A DNA stretch of 60,000 nucleotides from the NCBI RefSeq assembly GCF_964204645.1, contig NC_134028.1, forward strand, positions 26,078,153-26,138,152, written 5' to 3'. Made by a program: the position numbers and the translations under genes. Positions within the stretch are counted from its first letter, which is position 1, and the number at the start of each line of letters is the position of its first letter. The stretch comes from Tubulanus polymorphus. Lineage: Eukaryota; Nemertea; Palaeonemertea; Tubulaniformes; Tubulanidae. The notes beneath the pieces are model-generated. The model was not told where the DNA came from and searched no databases. It was given only the letters and a program-made list of their open reading frames with translations. Positions 26,701 to 34,188 of the stretch are shown piece by piece.

Positions 26701-27328
26701 CTAAATTCTACCTTAACAGTAAACACGAAACTTAATACCCATTGAAAATGAAATCAATCAAAACGTCGTATTATCTATTAGGTTAATTTAACGAATCACA
26801 TTTACCATTTTTCATTATACTTTCATTTGAACACGACGACAAAAAAACGAAAGAAAGACAAAGTCGCGAAAGACAAAGTTAAAACAAAAATTCTGTTTCT
26901 ATTTTAAGGTGGTTCCAAGGATTCGATTGGGACGGTCTACAGAAATTACGAATGATACCTCCATTCGTTCCTAAGGTACGAGACGGGAACTTTTTTTCAC
27001 ATTTAGAAACTACCTTATCTACCTTTTAGATTATAGAAGGAATACGAACAATCGCCCGGAAAAGTGTCATTTTTAAGCTATTGAAAGCATCATACTTAGC
27101 AAATTCTATTGGAAATGAAATTATCTTTCAAAAATAGAAACGACGAAAACTATTTTTTGGCGACTCAACCGAGTTTGATATTAATGAAGATATTTGTACC
27201 TTTTTTTTATACGTATGGTTCTGATCTTACAGGTGCGAGGACCAACTGACGTATCAAACTTCGATAATTATCCAAAAGATTCCGACATTCCCGTTGACGA
27301 AACATCAGGATGGGACGAAAACTTTTAA
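672..27328 (+). CDS. PRKG1: cGMP-dependent protein kinase (PKG), 15 exons, 5' part missing
   Basis: Serine/threonine kinase activated when cGMP binds two tandem cyclic-nucleotide-binding (CNB) domains; a cytosolic effector of nitric-oxide and guanylyl-cyclase signalling, called foraging in flies. Joined exons: 672-838, 11439-11552, 16033-16138, 16603-16666, 19108-19280, 19382-19450, 19737-19814, 24031-24169, 24739-24878, 25015-25104, 25361-25502, 25653-25816, 26293-26478, 26909-26975, 27233-27328. All junctions are AG/GT and frame-consistent, giving 597 codons plus stop. Counting from the first complete codon: CNB-A cassette 77-90 (FGELA...TRTA), CNB-B cassette 201-214, glycine loop G294-V301, ATP-binding Lys317, catalytic Asp411, DFG 429-431, activation-loop Thr444, APE 453-455, and an AGC tail ending GWDENF. 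Full-length PKGs are about 670-740 residues, so roughly 75-140 N-terminal residues (leucine zipper, autoinhibitor) are missing upstream. Every catalytic residue checked is present. The type I/foraging assignment is by recalled similarity. Confidence 0.96.
1368..1792. mobile_element. Inverted-repeat DNA transposon remnant, about 425 bp
   Basis: Opens caggggcggatccagg and closes with the inverse of gcaatggcggatttaggg, with G-rich subterminal tracts on both sides (ggggg at 1394, gggggtgggggc at 1756). Such ends are common in non-autonomous cut-and-paste elements. No transposase and no clear target duplication. Confidence 0.5.
2324..2370 (-). repeat. Dispersed repeat A, copy 1 (reversed)
   Basis: Its reverse complement reads ggttccgttccaggcagg then tgtggtgggtctacaggggac, matching the copies at 7357, 7612 and 36283. 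Confidence 0.6.
3914..3967. repeat. CTG/CCG microsatellite
   Basis: Imperfect gctgctgctgccgctg run, 54 bp. The leucine-rich frame through it is an artefact of the repeat. Confidence 0.9.
7357..7475 (+). repeat. Dispersed repeat A, copy 2
   Basis: tttcagtcccggcaggtgcg, gtgggcttgtaacggacacc, then an A-rich stretch with caatcaaataagtaacagg. A close relative lies about 255 bp downstream in the same orientation. The B-box-like start suggests a tRNA-derived SINE. Confidence 0.65.
7528..7745 (+). repeat. Dispersed repeat A, copy 3
   Basis: Starts aattctgcaaattcgac (7544-7560) and resumes ttccaggcaggtgtggtggg (7622 on), then gtttgtaagggacacc and caatcaaatagataacaggg. About 50 bp between the two blocks are missing from the 36259 copy. 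Confidence 0.65.
7861..7926. repeat. 22-bp unit repeated three times
   Basis: cccgaaatgaggaacctttt plus ta, twice perfect (7861-7882, 7883-7904) and a third diverged copy to about 7926. In PKG intron 1. Confidence 0.9.
11439..11552 (+). CDS. PRKG1: PKG exon b: CNB-A phosphate-binding cassette
   Basis: Follows a 10.6 kb intron. Acceptor cttattttcag, donor gtatgg; phase 1 in, phase 1 out. It encodes the cassette [14 protein letters not shown], in which Glu79, Arg88 and Thr89 are the residues that contact the cGMP ribose-phosphate and, by Thr, favour cGMP over cAMP in this family. The long reverse-strand reading frame over this exon is a shadow. Confidence 0.96.
11895..12264. repeat. 37-bp minisatellite, exactly 10 copies
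   Basis: Ten head-to-tail 37-bp units, starting every 37 bases from 11895, each opening gcgcgagctctgg and ending taacatctatc. Units differ almost only at base 14, which reads T,C,T,C,C,T,T,C,C,C along the array. Unit 1 also has attt for atct, and unit 10 has gcac for gcgc. Near-identity implies recent expansion or homogenisation. Each unit carries the palindrome GAGCTC and CpG sites. Lies 340 bp after PKG exon b, in intron 2. Confidence 0.98.
14075..14270 (-). mobile_element. SINE-like element with Ser/Leu-tRNA-type A box
   Basis: The reverse strand carries gaggccgagtggttcgagcg (14221-14240), a good tRNA A box, followed by ctccacccaggagtaaatgg (14143-14162), a phrase I recall from invertebrate SINEs. 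The B box is not clear. The 71-codon + strand frame over it is an artefact of its high GC. In PKG intron 2. Confidence 0.5.
14465..14519. repeat. Small foldback
   Basis: tgtcaggtc at 14465-14473 and its exact inverse gacctgaca at 14511-14519, with a 37-bp spacer. Function unknown; it could be the core of a decayed palindromic element. Confidence 0.5.
14715..14775. repeat. TGA trinucleotide microsatellite
   Basis: About 20 units of tga, interrupted near the end by tcatgataa. Confidence 0.95.
15631..15799. mobile_element. Palindromic relative of the hammerhead elements, 16-bp target duplication, decayed ribozyme
   Basis: Flanked by perfect 16-bp copies of aaagattagtattata (15615-15630 and 15800-15815). 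Inside, about 47-bp inverted arms (left ends near 15680, right starts near 15712) share their sequence with the 39372 element (ctatttacaaattaaaag). At the right end a degraded core is visible on the minus strand (tacgat ... aaacgtg), with stem II lost. It lies in PKG intron 2. Confidence 0.6.
15967..15980. repeat. C14 run just upstream of PKG exon c
   Basis: Fourteen C followed by tacccag, about 52 bp before exon c. Other homopolymer C runs lie at 22582 (12), 24658 (11) and 42378 (13). Confidence 0.9.
16033..16138 (+). CDS. PRKG1: PKG exon c: CNB-A C-helix and hinge to CNB-B
   Basis: Found by following phase and homology across the gap between exons b and d. Acceptor ctttatttcag, donor gtatta. 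Reads [20 protein letters not shown] and on to [10 protein letters not shown], matching the PKG segment that has VNVKLWAIDRQ in vertebrates. A run of 14 C lies about 50 bp upstream of the acceptor. Confidence 0.94.
16168..16430. repeat. Decayed ggtcttaa-type repeat in PKG intron 3
   Basis: Several imperfect copies of ggtcttaa, gttgttagat and aaccaaaatgg. Probably one or two old MITE copies; it fills most of the short intron between exons c and d. No clear termini. Confidence 0.35.
16603..16666 (+). CDS. PRKG1: PKG exon d: start of CNB-B
   Basis: Short 64-bp exon, acceptor ttttcttctag, donor gtaagt. The first base completes AGT (Ser) from exon c, then 21 codons read [20 protein letters not shown] and I, the helix that opens CNB-B. 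It ends on a codon boundary. Too short for simple ORF scans; it was placed by frame and family match. Confidence 0.93.
16667..19107 (+). other. PKG intron 4 (2.4 kb)
   Basis: AT-rich with decayed ggtcttaa-type repeat fragments around 17095-17190. A 111-codon minus-strand frame (17613-17948) is unrecognised and has no support as a gene. No other feature seen. Confidence 0.6.
19108..19280 (+). CDS. PRKG1: PKG exon e: CNB-B core
   Basis: Acceptor ttttctaactag, donor gtatat. Reads [20 protein letters not shown] then IINKGEVKI and [12 protein letters not shown], the CNB-B barrel and first half of its phosphate-binding cassette (Glu203). The cassette is split by a 101-bp intron and finished in the next exon. 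Confidence 0.96.
19382..19450 (+). CDS. PRKG1: PKG exon f: CNB-B cassette second half
   Basis: Acceptor is a long T tract ending tttttcaaaag; donor gtaagt. Reads [20 protein letters not shown] then DRE. Arg212 and Thr213 complete the second cGMP site. 69 bp, phase 2 in and out. Confidence 0.95.
19737..19814 (+). CDS. PRKG1: PKG exon g: end of CNB-B and linker
   Basis: Acceptor gcgaattatttttcag, donor gtatcg. Reads [12 protein letters not shown] then [13 protein letters not shown], the usual PKG helix after CNB-B leading into the linker before the kinase domain. It leaves AG, completed as AGG by exon h, or as AGA by the candidate alternative exon at 20692. Confidence 0.94.
20692..20824 (+). 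CDS. Candidate alternative terminal exon in PKG intron 7
   Basis: Inside the 4.2 kb intron between exons g and h. An acceptor (gagtttctacag) is followed by a phase that fits exon g exactly (AG+A = Arg) and then 43 open codons to TGA. The peptide starts [20 protein letters not shown] and is charged and coding-like, but I recognise no family. If spliced to exon g it would give a PKG carrying both cGMP sites and no kinase domain. Phase match alone has a one-in-three chance and a 43-codon frame is not rare, and no AATAAA follows closely. Speculative. Confidence 0.25.
21440..21485 (-). repeat. tRNA-like B-box fragment (SINE)
   Basis: The reverse strand reads tctcgcgataccatcaggtt then cgaatccctgcc. 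The same phrase, more or less decayed, recurs at 27985-28010 (-), 57420-57460 (+), 58857-58895 (-) and 59505-59545 (-), marking a dispersed SINE family and not tRNA genes. Confidence 0.5.
22557..22706. mobile_element. 150-bp MITE with 30-bp inverted ends
   Basis: Left end ggaaccggtgtcatagaat (22557 on) and right end attctatgacaccgggtcc (to 22706) are inverted copies over about 30 bp, both reaching into the C/G run (12 C at 22582). No coding. Adjacent to another inverted-repeat element, in PKG intron 7. Confidence 0.75.
22807..22967. mobile_element. Degenerate inverted-repeat element of the ggtcttaa family
   Basis: Start ggatctggagccagttgcac and reverse complement of the end ggatccaggaccaagttgta agree at most positions. 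The interior has taagatttaag-type motifs as in the 24360 MITE. Decayed. Confidence 0.5.
23192..23312. repeat. CTCCCT hexamer array, about 20 units
   Basis: ctccct units with a few variants near the 3' end (ctccat, cccgct). One + frame reads Ser-Pro repeats and continues as [20 protein letters not shown] to TAA at 23389. The minus frames read Arg-Glu or Gly-Glu repeats. No splice site supports coding use. It is a 120-bp pyrimidine tract in PKG intron 7. Confidence 0.95.
24031..24169 (+). CDS. PRKG1: PKG exon h: linker and glycine-rich loop
   Basis: Acceptor ttgacgtatttcag, donor gtaaga. A Ser/Asp-rich linker ([19 protein letters not shown]), then [20 protein letters not shown], the first kinase strand with the nucleotide loop GxGxxGxV. 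It ends on a codon boundary. The linker is poorly conserved across PKGs, so a small extra exon before it cannot be excluded. Confidence 0.96.
24325..24600 (+). repeat. Older dispersed repeat, copy interrupted by a MITE
   Basis: Left part (gtgggtcctgtggtaatg...) and right part (cctaaacatttagtttaaag..., then gactgagtgctcgtc and gccatctggcg) flank the 24360 MITE. The same blocks occur in the same order at 43708-44045, without the MITE but with a SINE in the second half. Confidence 0.65.
24360..24500. mobile_element. 141-bp inverted-repeat transposon (MITE)
   Basis: Terminal inverted repeats ggggccggttctatag and ctatggaaccggcccc (15 of 16 match). The interior is itself near-palindromic, with repeated ggtcttaa motifs. 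Non-autonomous: no coding. It sits inside PKG intron 8 within an older repeat whose uninterrupted counterpart is at 43708. Related fragments occur at 22807, 38445 and 49791. Confidence 0.8.
24739..24878 (+). CDS. PRKG1: PKG exon i: ATP-lysine and C-helix
   Basis: Reads [37 protein letters not shown] and ends NFICR. Lys317 is the ATP-anchoring lysine and the C-helix Glu is in HIYSEKK. Two donors overlap at the end: gtaggt at 24875 and gtgtgt at 24879. Only the second keeps frame with exon j and gives the conserved ...[14 protein letters not shown]. Confidence 0.94.
25015..25104 (+). CDS. PRKG1: PKG exon j: kinase strands 4-5 and hinge
   Basis: Acceptor gttttttacag, donor gtagga. Reads [18 protein letters not shown] then [11 protein letters not shown], the hinge that lines the ATP pocket. 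90 bp, phase 2 in and out. Confidence 0.95.
25361..25502 (+). CDS. PRKG1: PKG exon k: catalytic loop
   Basis: Acceptor cattttcttacag, donor gtaaga. Reads [19 protein letters not shown] and [20 protein letters not shown]. Asp411, Lys413 and Asn416 of the YRDLKPEN motif form the catalytic loop. It ends on a codon boundary. Confidence 0.97.
25653..25816 (+). CDS. PRKG1: PKG exon l: DFG to APE activation segment
   Basis: Acceptor tcctaaatttag, donor gtaagc. Reads [20 protein letters not shown] then [16 protein letters not shown] and [15 protein letters not shown]. Holds the Mg-binding DFG, the phosphorylatable activation-loop Thr444 (TWTFCGTPE) and the APE motif. Confidence 0.97.
25912..26065. 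mobile_element. Palindromic element with cacgac...ggaaac arms (copy 1)
   Basis: Left arm gcgcacgacaccaggaaac (25914-25932) and right arm gtttccttgcgtcgtgtgcg (26045-26064) are inverted copies. Internal cgtttctcgtaaacgcac is also found in copy 2. It lies in PKG intron 12. Confidence 0.55.
26293..26478 (+). CDS. PRKG1: PKG exon m: kinase C-lobe
   Basis: Acceptor tgtttttttcag, donor gtacgt. Reads [20 protein letters not shown], then [17 protein letters not shown] and IKKHK. The [10 protein letters not shown] motif is typical of PKG and related AGC kinases. The reverse-strand reading frame across it is a shadow. Confidence 0.96.
26909..26975 (+). CDS. PRKG1: PKG exon n: end of kinase core
   Basis: Acceptor ctgtttctattttaag, donor gtacga. 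Reads [20 protein letters not shown] then VPK, equivalent to KWFEGFNWEGL in vertebrate PKG. 67 bp. Confidence 0.95.
27233..27328 (+). CDS. PRKG1: PKG exon o: AGC C-terminal tail and stop
   Basis: Acceptor ctgatcttacag. Reads [20 protein letters not shown] then [11 protein letters not shown] and TAA. The [10 protein letters not shown] segment and the terminal GWDxxF are PKG signatures. No AATAAA occurs in the next 900 bp; the nearest hexamers are ATTAAA at 28096 and AATAAA at 28266, so the 3' UTR end is not defined. Confidence 0.96.
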   Translation: MRGPTDVSNFDNYPKDSDIPVDETSGWDENF

Positions 27329-29494
27329 ACATTTCAGAATCGATACGAATTACTACGCGTAAATTATGCAAATTTGAATCAGCCAATAAGAATCGAGTGT
27401 GATGTAATAAGAGATTTCTTTAGTCAACGGCCCCCGTCAAATCGATGTATATTTTCTCATAAAATGCAGTTTATTTTTAACTGAAATCTTGACCGGTGTT
27501 TATTCGTGAAGAACGACTGTCACAGTATGCATCTAATACTTGAAGTCGATAACCAAGTTGTCTCTATGACGACTGTTCGACAAACTCCCTATTGGTTTGA
27601 TATGCATAAAATACGTTTCCTGTTACAAACCAAACCAAACTAATAGTTTGAAATATTTTAGGCAAAACGCATGTGTGCCTTAATTTTGATAAGAAATTGT
27701 TGTAAATTCTCAGAATATGGGTGTGACCTTCTTAGATTACGACGTGATGTCAAGGTCATTCTTACTACCTGACAAATAATATTTAAAAAAAAAAGAATCA
27801 TCTTCTATCGTTAATTGTTATTGTATCAATAATAGATGAATGTCTCTTACGGCTCCACATCAATTCTCACTTCACTAAAACACGTATTCTTCTTAGGTTT
27901 GCTTGTTTCCGTAGTAGAATCAGGGTAACAACATACCGGGACCGGCGTTTTGTGCATTCTTCGATCTTCCTCGTGGCCAGGTATTTAGACCTGATGGCAT
28001 CGTGAGACTGCGATGGTACCCCGGTATAGCCGTCATGTCATTATCAGCCAATCAGAAATCACTGTCTACATTTTAATTGATGAAAATTTAAATGAATTAA
28101 AGCCCTGTTTATTTCGATCATCTACGAAATCTCCTAAGCGCGTATACAACGGTCAATCTGATTGGTGCCGGCGATTCGCAACTGTGCAATGGTGCACCGT
28201 GGCAGTGTCGCCACTAGGTTCGAATCCCGGTCGAGGAAGGATGGTATCATTATGCAGAACTTAGCAATAAACGACATTGTAGAAATAAGATATGAAAATC
28301 ATGTGTGCAAAAAGTAGTTGATATAGAGTTGGCATCACGTGATATGCGCGAAAATATGCGCAGTATGCCAGAATTGTTAAGGATTGAAGTAGTATTTTTA
28401 GTGAGACTCTGATTCACTGATAATTCGAGCCTATATTCAAGTGATATGATTGTTTTCCAGCGTTTTCTCGGATGATAATTGTTTTGTTGATTTCTTTCTA
28501 TCAATTAGTGAATGAAATTACGATGTATTTAGATCGCAGCAGCCGTTACTAAAAATGAGTCTTACTCGAGCTAAAAAAATGTTCTTTTTATCAACAAGAT
28601 TATGAAATACAGTAAACTCCGCTTACTCGGTAGCACTTGGATTATACAAATATCACCGAGTTGAGGAATAGATTTTTAAATTCTAGCCAAAAAACACCAC
28701 CGCGTCTAGAACGGTTTCCGAGTAACGTATCTACCGTAGAATTACGTTAATTGAATAATAACTGGTCGTGTAGATGGCTTACTTACCGGTGTTCCATCCG
28801 GGACATTTCTATAACGTCCCCGGAATGTTATAAATGTAGAACTATATTTAACACGGTGCTTCATCGGTCCACCATGTAACTTTATAATGAGGAGGGATGT
28901 TCGTCTAGCTCTTATACTTAGACAACTTGAATCTATCTATCAAAGTAAATCGGGGCAATCTGAATCTGTTTTCAGAATCTGTATTTTGATAATCTCAGTT
29001 TGTTTTAGATATCAGATGATTCGCACAGCGATGCGTGATACCTCGTGATACCTCGTTATATATATACAATCGTGATTCGCCCTACTCGCGGTGGGTTCGA
29101 ATCCCTGGATTTGTGGGGATTTATTTAGATTTCGAATCATGTCGTCAGCAATTAAGGGGGATATTATTATTAAATGTAAATCTAGTATCTAGTATTAAAC
29201 TATTATCAGTTGTATAGATATTGTGTTTGTAGTATAATGAATACTCGATATATATATACATATTTGAATATATATATATATATATTATATATATAATGAT
29301 ACGGATTCGCCGTTAAATTTATATATTTTGTAAGAAAGCTCTCGGTTATAAAAAAAATAAAAATCGTTCATGACATTAAACACCTCTAACTTCGCTCTTA
29401 TTCATTGTTCTCGCTAAATCACGGACGGTTTACTGAGTAGTTATCTCTGAAACGAATCGAATTTGGGATTTGACTTGTTCGAAGTACATGTATC

Positions 29495-29529
29495 GGGGGG
29501 GGGGTATCGGGGGGGGGGGGTGTCGGGGG
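29495..29529 (+). repeat. Three G-tracts (10, 12 and 5 G)
   Basis: Long G runs separated by tatc and tgtc. It meets a G-quadruplex pattern, because the long runs can each supply two G-columns. Intergenic, about 2.2 kb after the PKG stop. Confidence 0.85.
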
Positions 29530-32500
29530 CTGTCTAGGATCAACTGCAGAGGATTGCACGACTTAAACCTAAATATTATAATTATCATAAATATTATAAT
29601 CGCCTTATAATTATCGACAAGCCCAAAAAGAAGTTTAAAAAATCAATTGCTTTTTGTGCAATTTCCAAGCAAGCCTTAGGCCACGAAACTTTCACGACGG
29701 AAGCGCGTGACTCCATGCTATATATCGTCTGAATCCGCGCCCGCGTAGTTAACCTGCCCACAAGTGCAATCTTATCGAACCCCTTGATCATTAATTAAAC
29801 ATTTAAAAACGCTTTTTCATCGAAGTCCGATAAAGTGACATCGGGTGTAACATTATCGGTTGAATGAATAGATACATGATAATAAAATAATTTACACGTG
29901 TATCTCAGTGACAATGTCATTCCAGTTCATTTCATACCTCCGTTAAAATCCTCTTTGGAATCCGATATTTATCAGACGATTCATATTCTAGTAAAAGTCG
30001 ATTCTGTATCATCAGCAATGCTCGCGTGTTCGGTCTCTCAGCGGGAGTCTCTGGTGATAAAACTCAATTCTATTTCGCAAGATCTATCGCAATTATAGAT
30101 TCGCCTCCTCGATAGACGGAGGTCTTTATCATCGCTATCATCATCGCAGACGTCGCAGGTCAATTACGTTCTACGAGAATCCGCGTACAATCGCCTGAAA
30201 AAGATTTGATAATCGTAGCGATGAAGGTTTTTCTTTCTTTGAAACGTATCGCGCGCAGAGGTCGGAGAAATTCAATTTTTCAATCTTCTATAAAGCACTC
30301 GTTTCACAATCAGACAAATCTAAAATGGTGCGTACGTTGCGGATTTAAATGAGTTTTCTTTGATCTATGAACTGATCCGTCGAACGATGGTTGTACATAC
30401 ATATCACAACCCGGAATATAAGACATTTGGGGGAGTTCGGAAAACTTTGATCTGTTATCACTGTAATTGAACCTCTGATATGGTCTGGCTTCACTTTTGT
30501 AAATTACATGTAATAAGATTTGACTGAAGGAGAGTTGAAACATCAGTAAGTTCATCCTCGCTCGCCAGGGGTCCGCTATCGCTCCCGAACTCGCTGCAAC
30601 CAGTCCCCTGGCCTCACGACGCACGATTTCATTACTGGCGCTTTTGCGCATGACGTCATACATCGGCTTGTCCGCTAAAACGTTGGCTGATTGGTCCATT
30701 TAACGGGAAATCCAATATAAGTGTAATGTCGTTTGTTACAAGCGCTGTGATTGGCTCGACTGGATTCTAGTCGACTGCTAACGACTCCTGCGAGTCTTGG
30801 GTTAGATTTCACTAGAAAATGTGACAAATAGAAAATGCAGTAATAATGGGTTTGTAAAATCTACAATCGTGATAATTGACAGCTGTGCAGAAAACCCGTT
30901 ATCGCTGCTTTGCAGCTACGTTGAACCAAAGAACTCTTGTTGCGTTATAGTTCTATGCGCGAAGTGACGATACCGTTCAACGTGTGGTCTTCATGAATAG
31001 ATCCGTTAGTGGATGTCTATGCATAAGTAAAGGAGTGGTTCCCTTATTAGCGACGGTATTTTCTCGGTATTGTCTAGAGTCAGATTTAATCTTAACTGAG
31101 TACATGCAACATACAATTTTATGAGAAGTCAAATCAGTGATACAATAAATATATGCAGTTTGACGAGCAGGCAACCGAGGTTCTGCCGAGACCTGGGAAT
31201 CTGATTTGCACAATCACATTCGCGCAACCCATCTCATTCATCCCACGTCTCACGTCCCTCGAGTATAGTTAACCTGAAATCGTTTTGTGCGCGGTGACCA
31301 CTGTCTATTGCACCTCGGGAACTACTTACGATCCTCTTGTATTAGTGCAACCTTATTCTGTAGAACCGTGTCGACGCAAAAGTGTCAAATTCCATTATCG
31401 ATATAAAAAAATGCATCGGTTAGCCTGAAAAATCTAAACGTTGTAGAAACGACGGCTATTGATACCGAGCTGTAATTGATATTGATCCATTACAGGTGGA
31501 AGCTTTTTGCTTAAACCAACCTCTGATATTATTCTTTTGTAGCCAATGACGACTGGAGATTTATTTTTTCATCTTCCCGTCGTTAATCTCTTTTTGAATA
31601 CCAGTTCTTCCGACGACATCACAAAATTCACGGCAGCATTCAATTTTTCTACAGTCGATCAGTTCGTATACTATCAGATACTTCATCGAATACGGAGAAA
31701 TTCTATCTAACATTCACAGGTCGTGTGTCCTTTATAGCGAATGAACGAATACATTTTCATTTCAGTATATCAATGCATACTAGAAAATGCAAATATATAG
31801 ATAGAATAAGGTCCGTAGCGCGCGGGGATCTTAAGGAGGTTTCGACGAAACTGCCCAACATCTGAAAAAAAGTTCGCATTGGAGAAGTGAATTTTCAGAA
31901 ATCGAATCCTGGGTTTGTCCAGCTGCTGGTCCAATAGGCATACAGGTATTCGGGACTTTCATTGCGCCTCGTGGGAAACATTGAACTGAGAGTGTATAGA
32001 TCTGTCGTCACAACGCAACCTGTTTACCTTCGGGCGCCGTTACAAAAAGGACCCCCGAAAAGGTCCGTATTTCAAGGATATAACTGTATAACTGCCAATA
32101 AAAGCAATGATGTAACAGGTCTGAGAATTATACAAAACTATGAGATTTATAGACACAACGAAGGACCCGCAGTACTTCAATCGCTGTGCAAACAATAACA
32201 CTTAATGCTTCTTGATTCATGCATTCCTTTCTATTCGATGAAAATATAGTAAAATGAATTAACTTCGCGATCATAATTCTGTTATGTGTTTGAACCTGTC
32301 TAATGCCTGCCTTCAGTTAGCATGACGCATCAACAAATTCAGTCATACATCGATGGGAGTCTCGAATTTTGTACTAAGCGTCTTATTCAATCTATAGAAC
32401 CAACAAAGATTGACTCTTTTATTCCAACAGGATTGGTTTAAAAATGGGCAAAAACGTATTCAACCTTGAGTCCAACCCACACACTGCAGTAAAACACGGA

Positions 32501-32561
32501 AATAAACATGTTCGATTTCGGATACGTTGTTCTCGAAACCGTGTTTTTCTCGTTTTTCGTA

Positions 32562-32639
32562 AACGCACGCGCACGACACGACAGGGAAACGTTCGAAAAC
32601 ATATCTCGTGTTAACGCGTTTCCCTGCGTCGTGTGCGTT
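32562..32639. mobile_element. Palindromic element with cacgac...ggaaac arms (copy 2)
   Basis: Left arm ends cacgacacgacagggaaacg; right arm starts cgtttccctgcgtcgtgtgc. Shorter spacer than copy 1, and preceded by the shared cgtttttcgtaaacgcac. Confidence 0.55.
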
Positions 32640-34004
32640 GGGCGTTACGTATCAAGACACCAACAAAATGTTCACGTCGTTCGGAGGATAATTCGATATT
32701 AGAAGAAAGACTGGGCTTTTAGCGACGTTTCTGAATGTATATACGAAACGACATGATCTGCTCGATTCAATAAGTTGGTGACCATTTGAAATTATATGCG
32801 CTTAAAAAAACTAATCAGTTCATGTAGTAGTTATCCGAACTACTGAATATCGGGTGTCAGTAACATTAAGCGATTAACGACGACGTATTGGTTAATGATG
32901 TTCTGGTTTGGACCGTATTAACCGAAGCCACCATTATCCGATAATATTCAATATTCGCCGAGCGACGAACGGATCGGAAATATCCACCAGACGCTCGTGT
33001 AAGTCAACATCGGATTTGCGTATAGCAGAATACGCCGATATTATGGATGCACGGGTAATAGATGAACACATCTCTTATGGCGAATATCAAAATCTGTCTG
33101 GACAATTACAATATTTGTGTTCAGTAGATTGACATCAGTTCGCCATTCAGCAATTTTTTGTAGAAATATAAGAGCACGCGTAGCGTTCACTATGAACTAT
33201 GTACTGAACTATGAACTATTGAACTATGTATTTCTTATTATTTTATCACCTGTAATCTATGCATCTTATTATCTATTACGCGACGTTGAGAGAAGTCACG
33301 TGGTTAAGGAAGTTCCCTTACGGGGTCAGTGTCCTGAGGACGTTATTTTTATCGTTTTAAAGTTATTTTCAACAACTGAGTTAGTTTTACTCTTAGGCAG
33401 TAAAATCCGAAACATGAAAAATGAATCAAAATAGAGTAAAATCAGAAAAAAAGATTGAAAAATTAGTAATTCATATCCCCAGGTCGCTTTTTGTGCATAT
33501 CTCATATATATTTGATCTCAATTTCATCTTTTAATGTGATTCGAAAGTTGACTCGAAAACTGACGATGAAAATAAATGCCCTCGGCTGCGATGTAGCGAG
33601 TTTTCTATACTACGTATATTATTCTACTTGGAAAATTTCTGAAGGCAAAACGTGTTTAAAAAGCAAGACAAACAAAGCACGCATAATACTAAGAGATCAG
33701 TATCTAGAAGGCAACGAACGACGTTCAAACAACATTAGACGCCATTGGTTTACACATAAAATGCATTACCACACTTTTTTCTGAAAAGGGACAGGAAGTA
33801 TCGGCTGCTTCTTACGCGCACTTAGTATCTGATATTCTTCATCCGCTGTCCTAACATGAAAATAGTATCGGAGAGTAGAAATACGTAAGACATTGCATTT
33901 AAGGTTTGACGGGGACAGATGAAACAATATTTCCGCTATTCATTCAAAATGTATTTTCATTGTGTGGAGTTCAGCCGACAGGGGGAGTAAGTGTGAAAGA
34001 TGAA

Positions 34005-34188
34005 AGCAGCCTCAGTAGCTCAGTGAGATAAGGCGTGATGCTGTTGCATCCTCTATCATTGCTGAGTGACAAGTGGGTTCTAGTCCTGCTGGCTGCCTAC
34101 CGTCGTGGGGTTAAATGACTAATCCAATAGGGTTAGTCTTGGGAAACCAAGATTCAAGTGACGTAAAGCCAAAATAAAACAAAAAAGC
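34005..34188 (+). mobile_element. tRNA-derived SINE with intact A and B boxes
   Basis: The A box region tagctcagtgaga (34016) and B box ggttctagtcc (34076) lie about 60 bp apart, close to tRNA-like spacing. After the tRNA-like head comes a unique tail (ccgtcgtggggttaaatgac ... gtcttgggaaacc ... gacgtaaagcc) and an A-rich end. A genuine tRNA gene is unlikely: the B box reads TTCTAGT and the tail is shared with 43877-44012. Confidence 0.75.

Noticed and set aside
28205-28235. tRNA gene suggested by ggttcgaatcccgg
   Set aside because: No matching A box at tRNA spacing, and stems do not pair. Treated with the other B-box pieces (10393, 29092, 21651, 42682) as SINE debris.
28610-28770. Pogo/Tigger-like element start (tacagtaaactccgcttactc)
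   Set aside because: The left end resembles such elements, but no convincing inverted right end was found; ccgagtaacg at 28729 is too weak.
30310-30699. 129-codon minus-strand frame
   Set aside because: No recognisable family. Part of it covers a ccagggg...cccctgg inverted sequence that is more likely a repeat.
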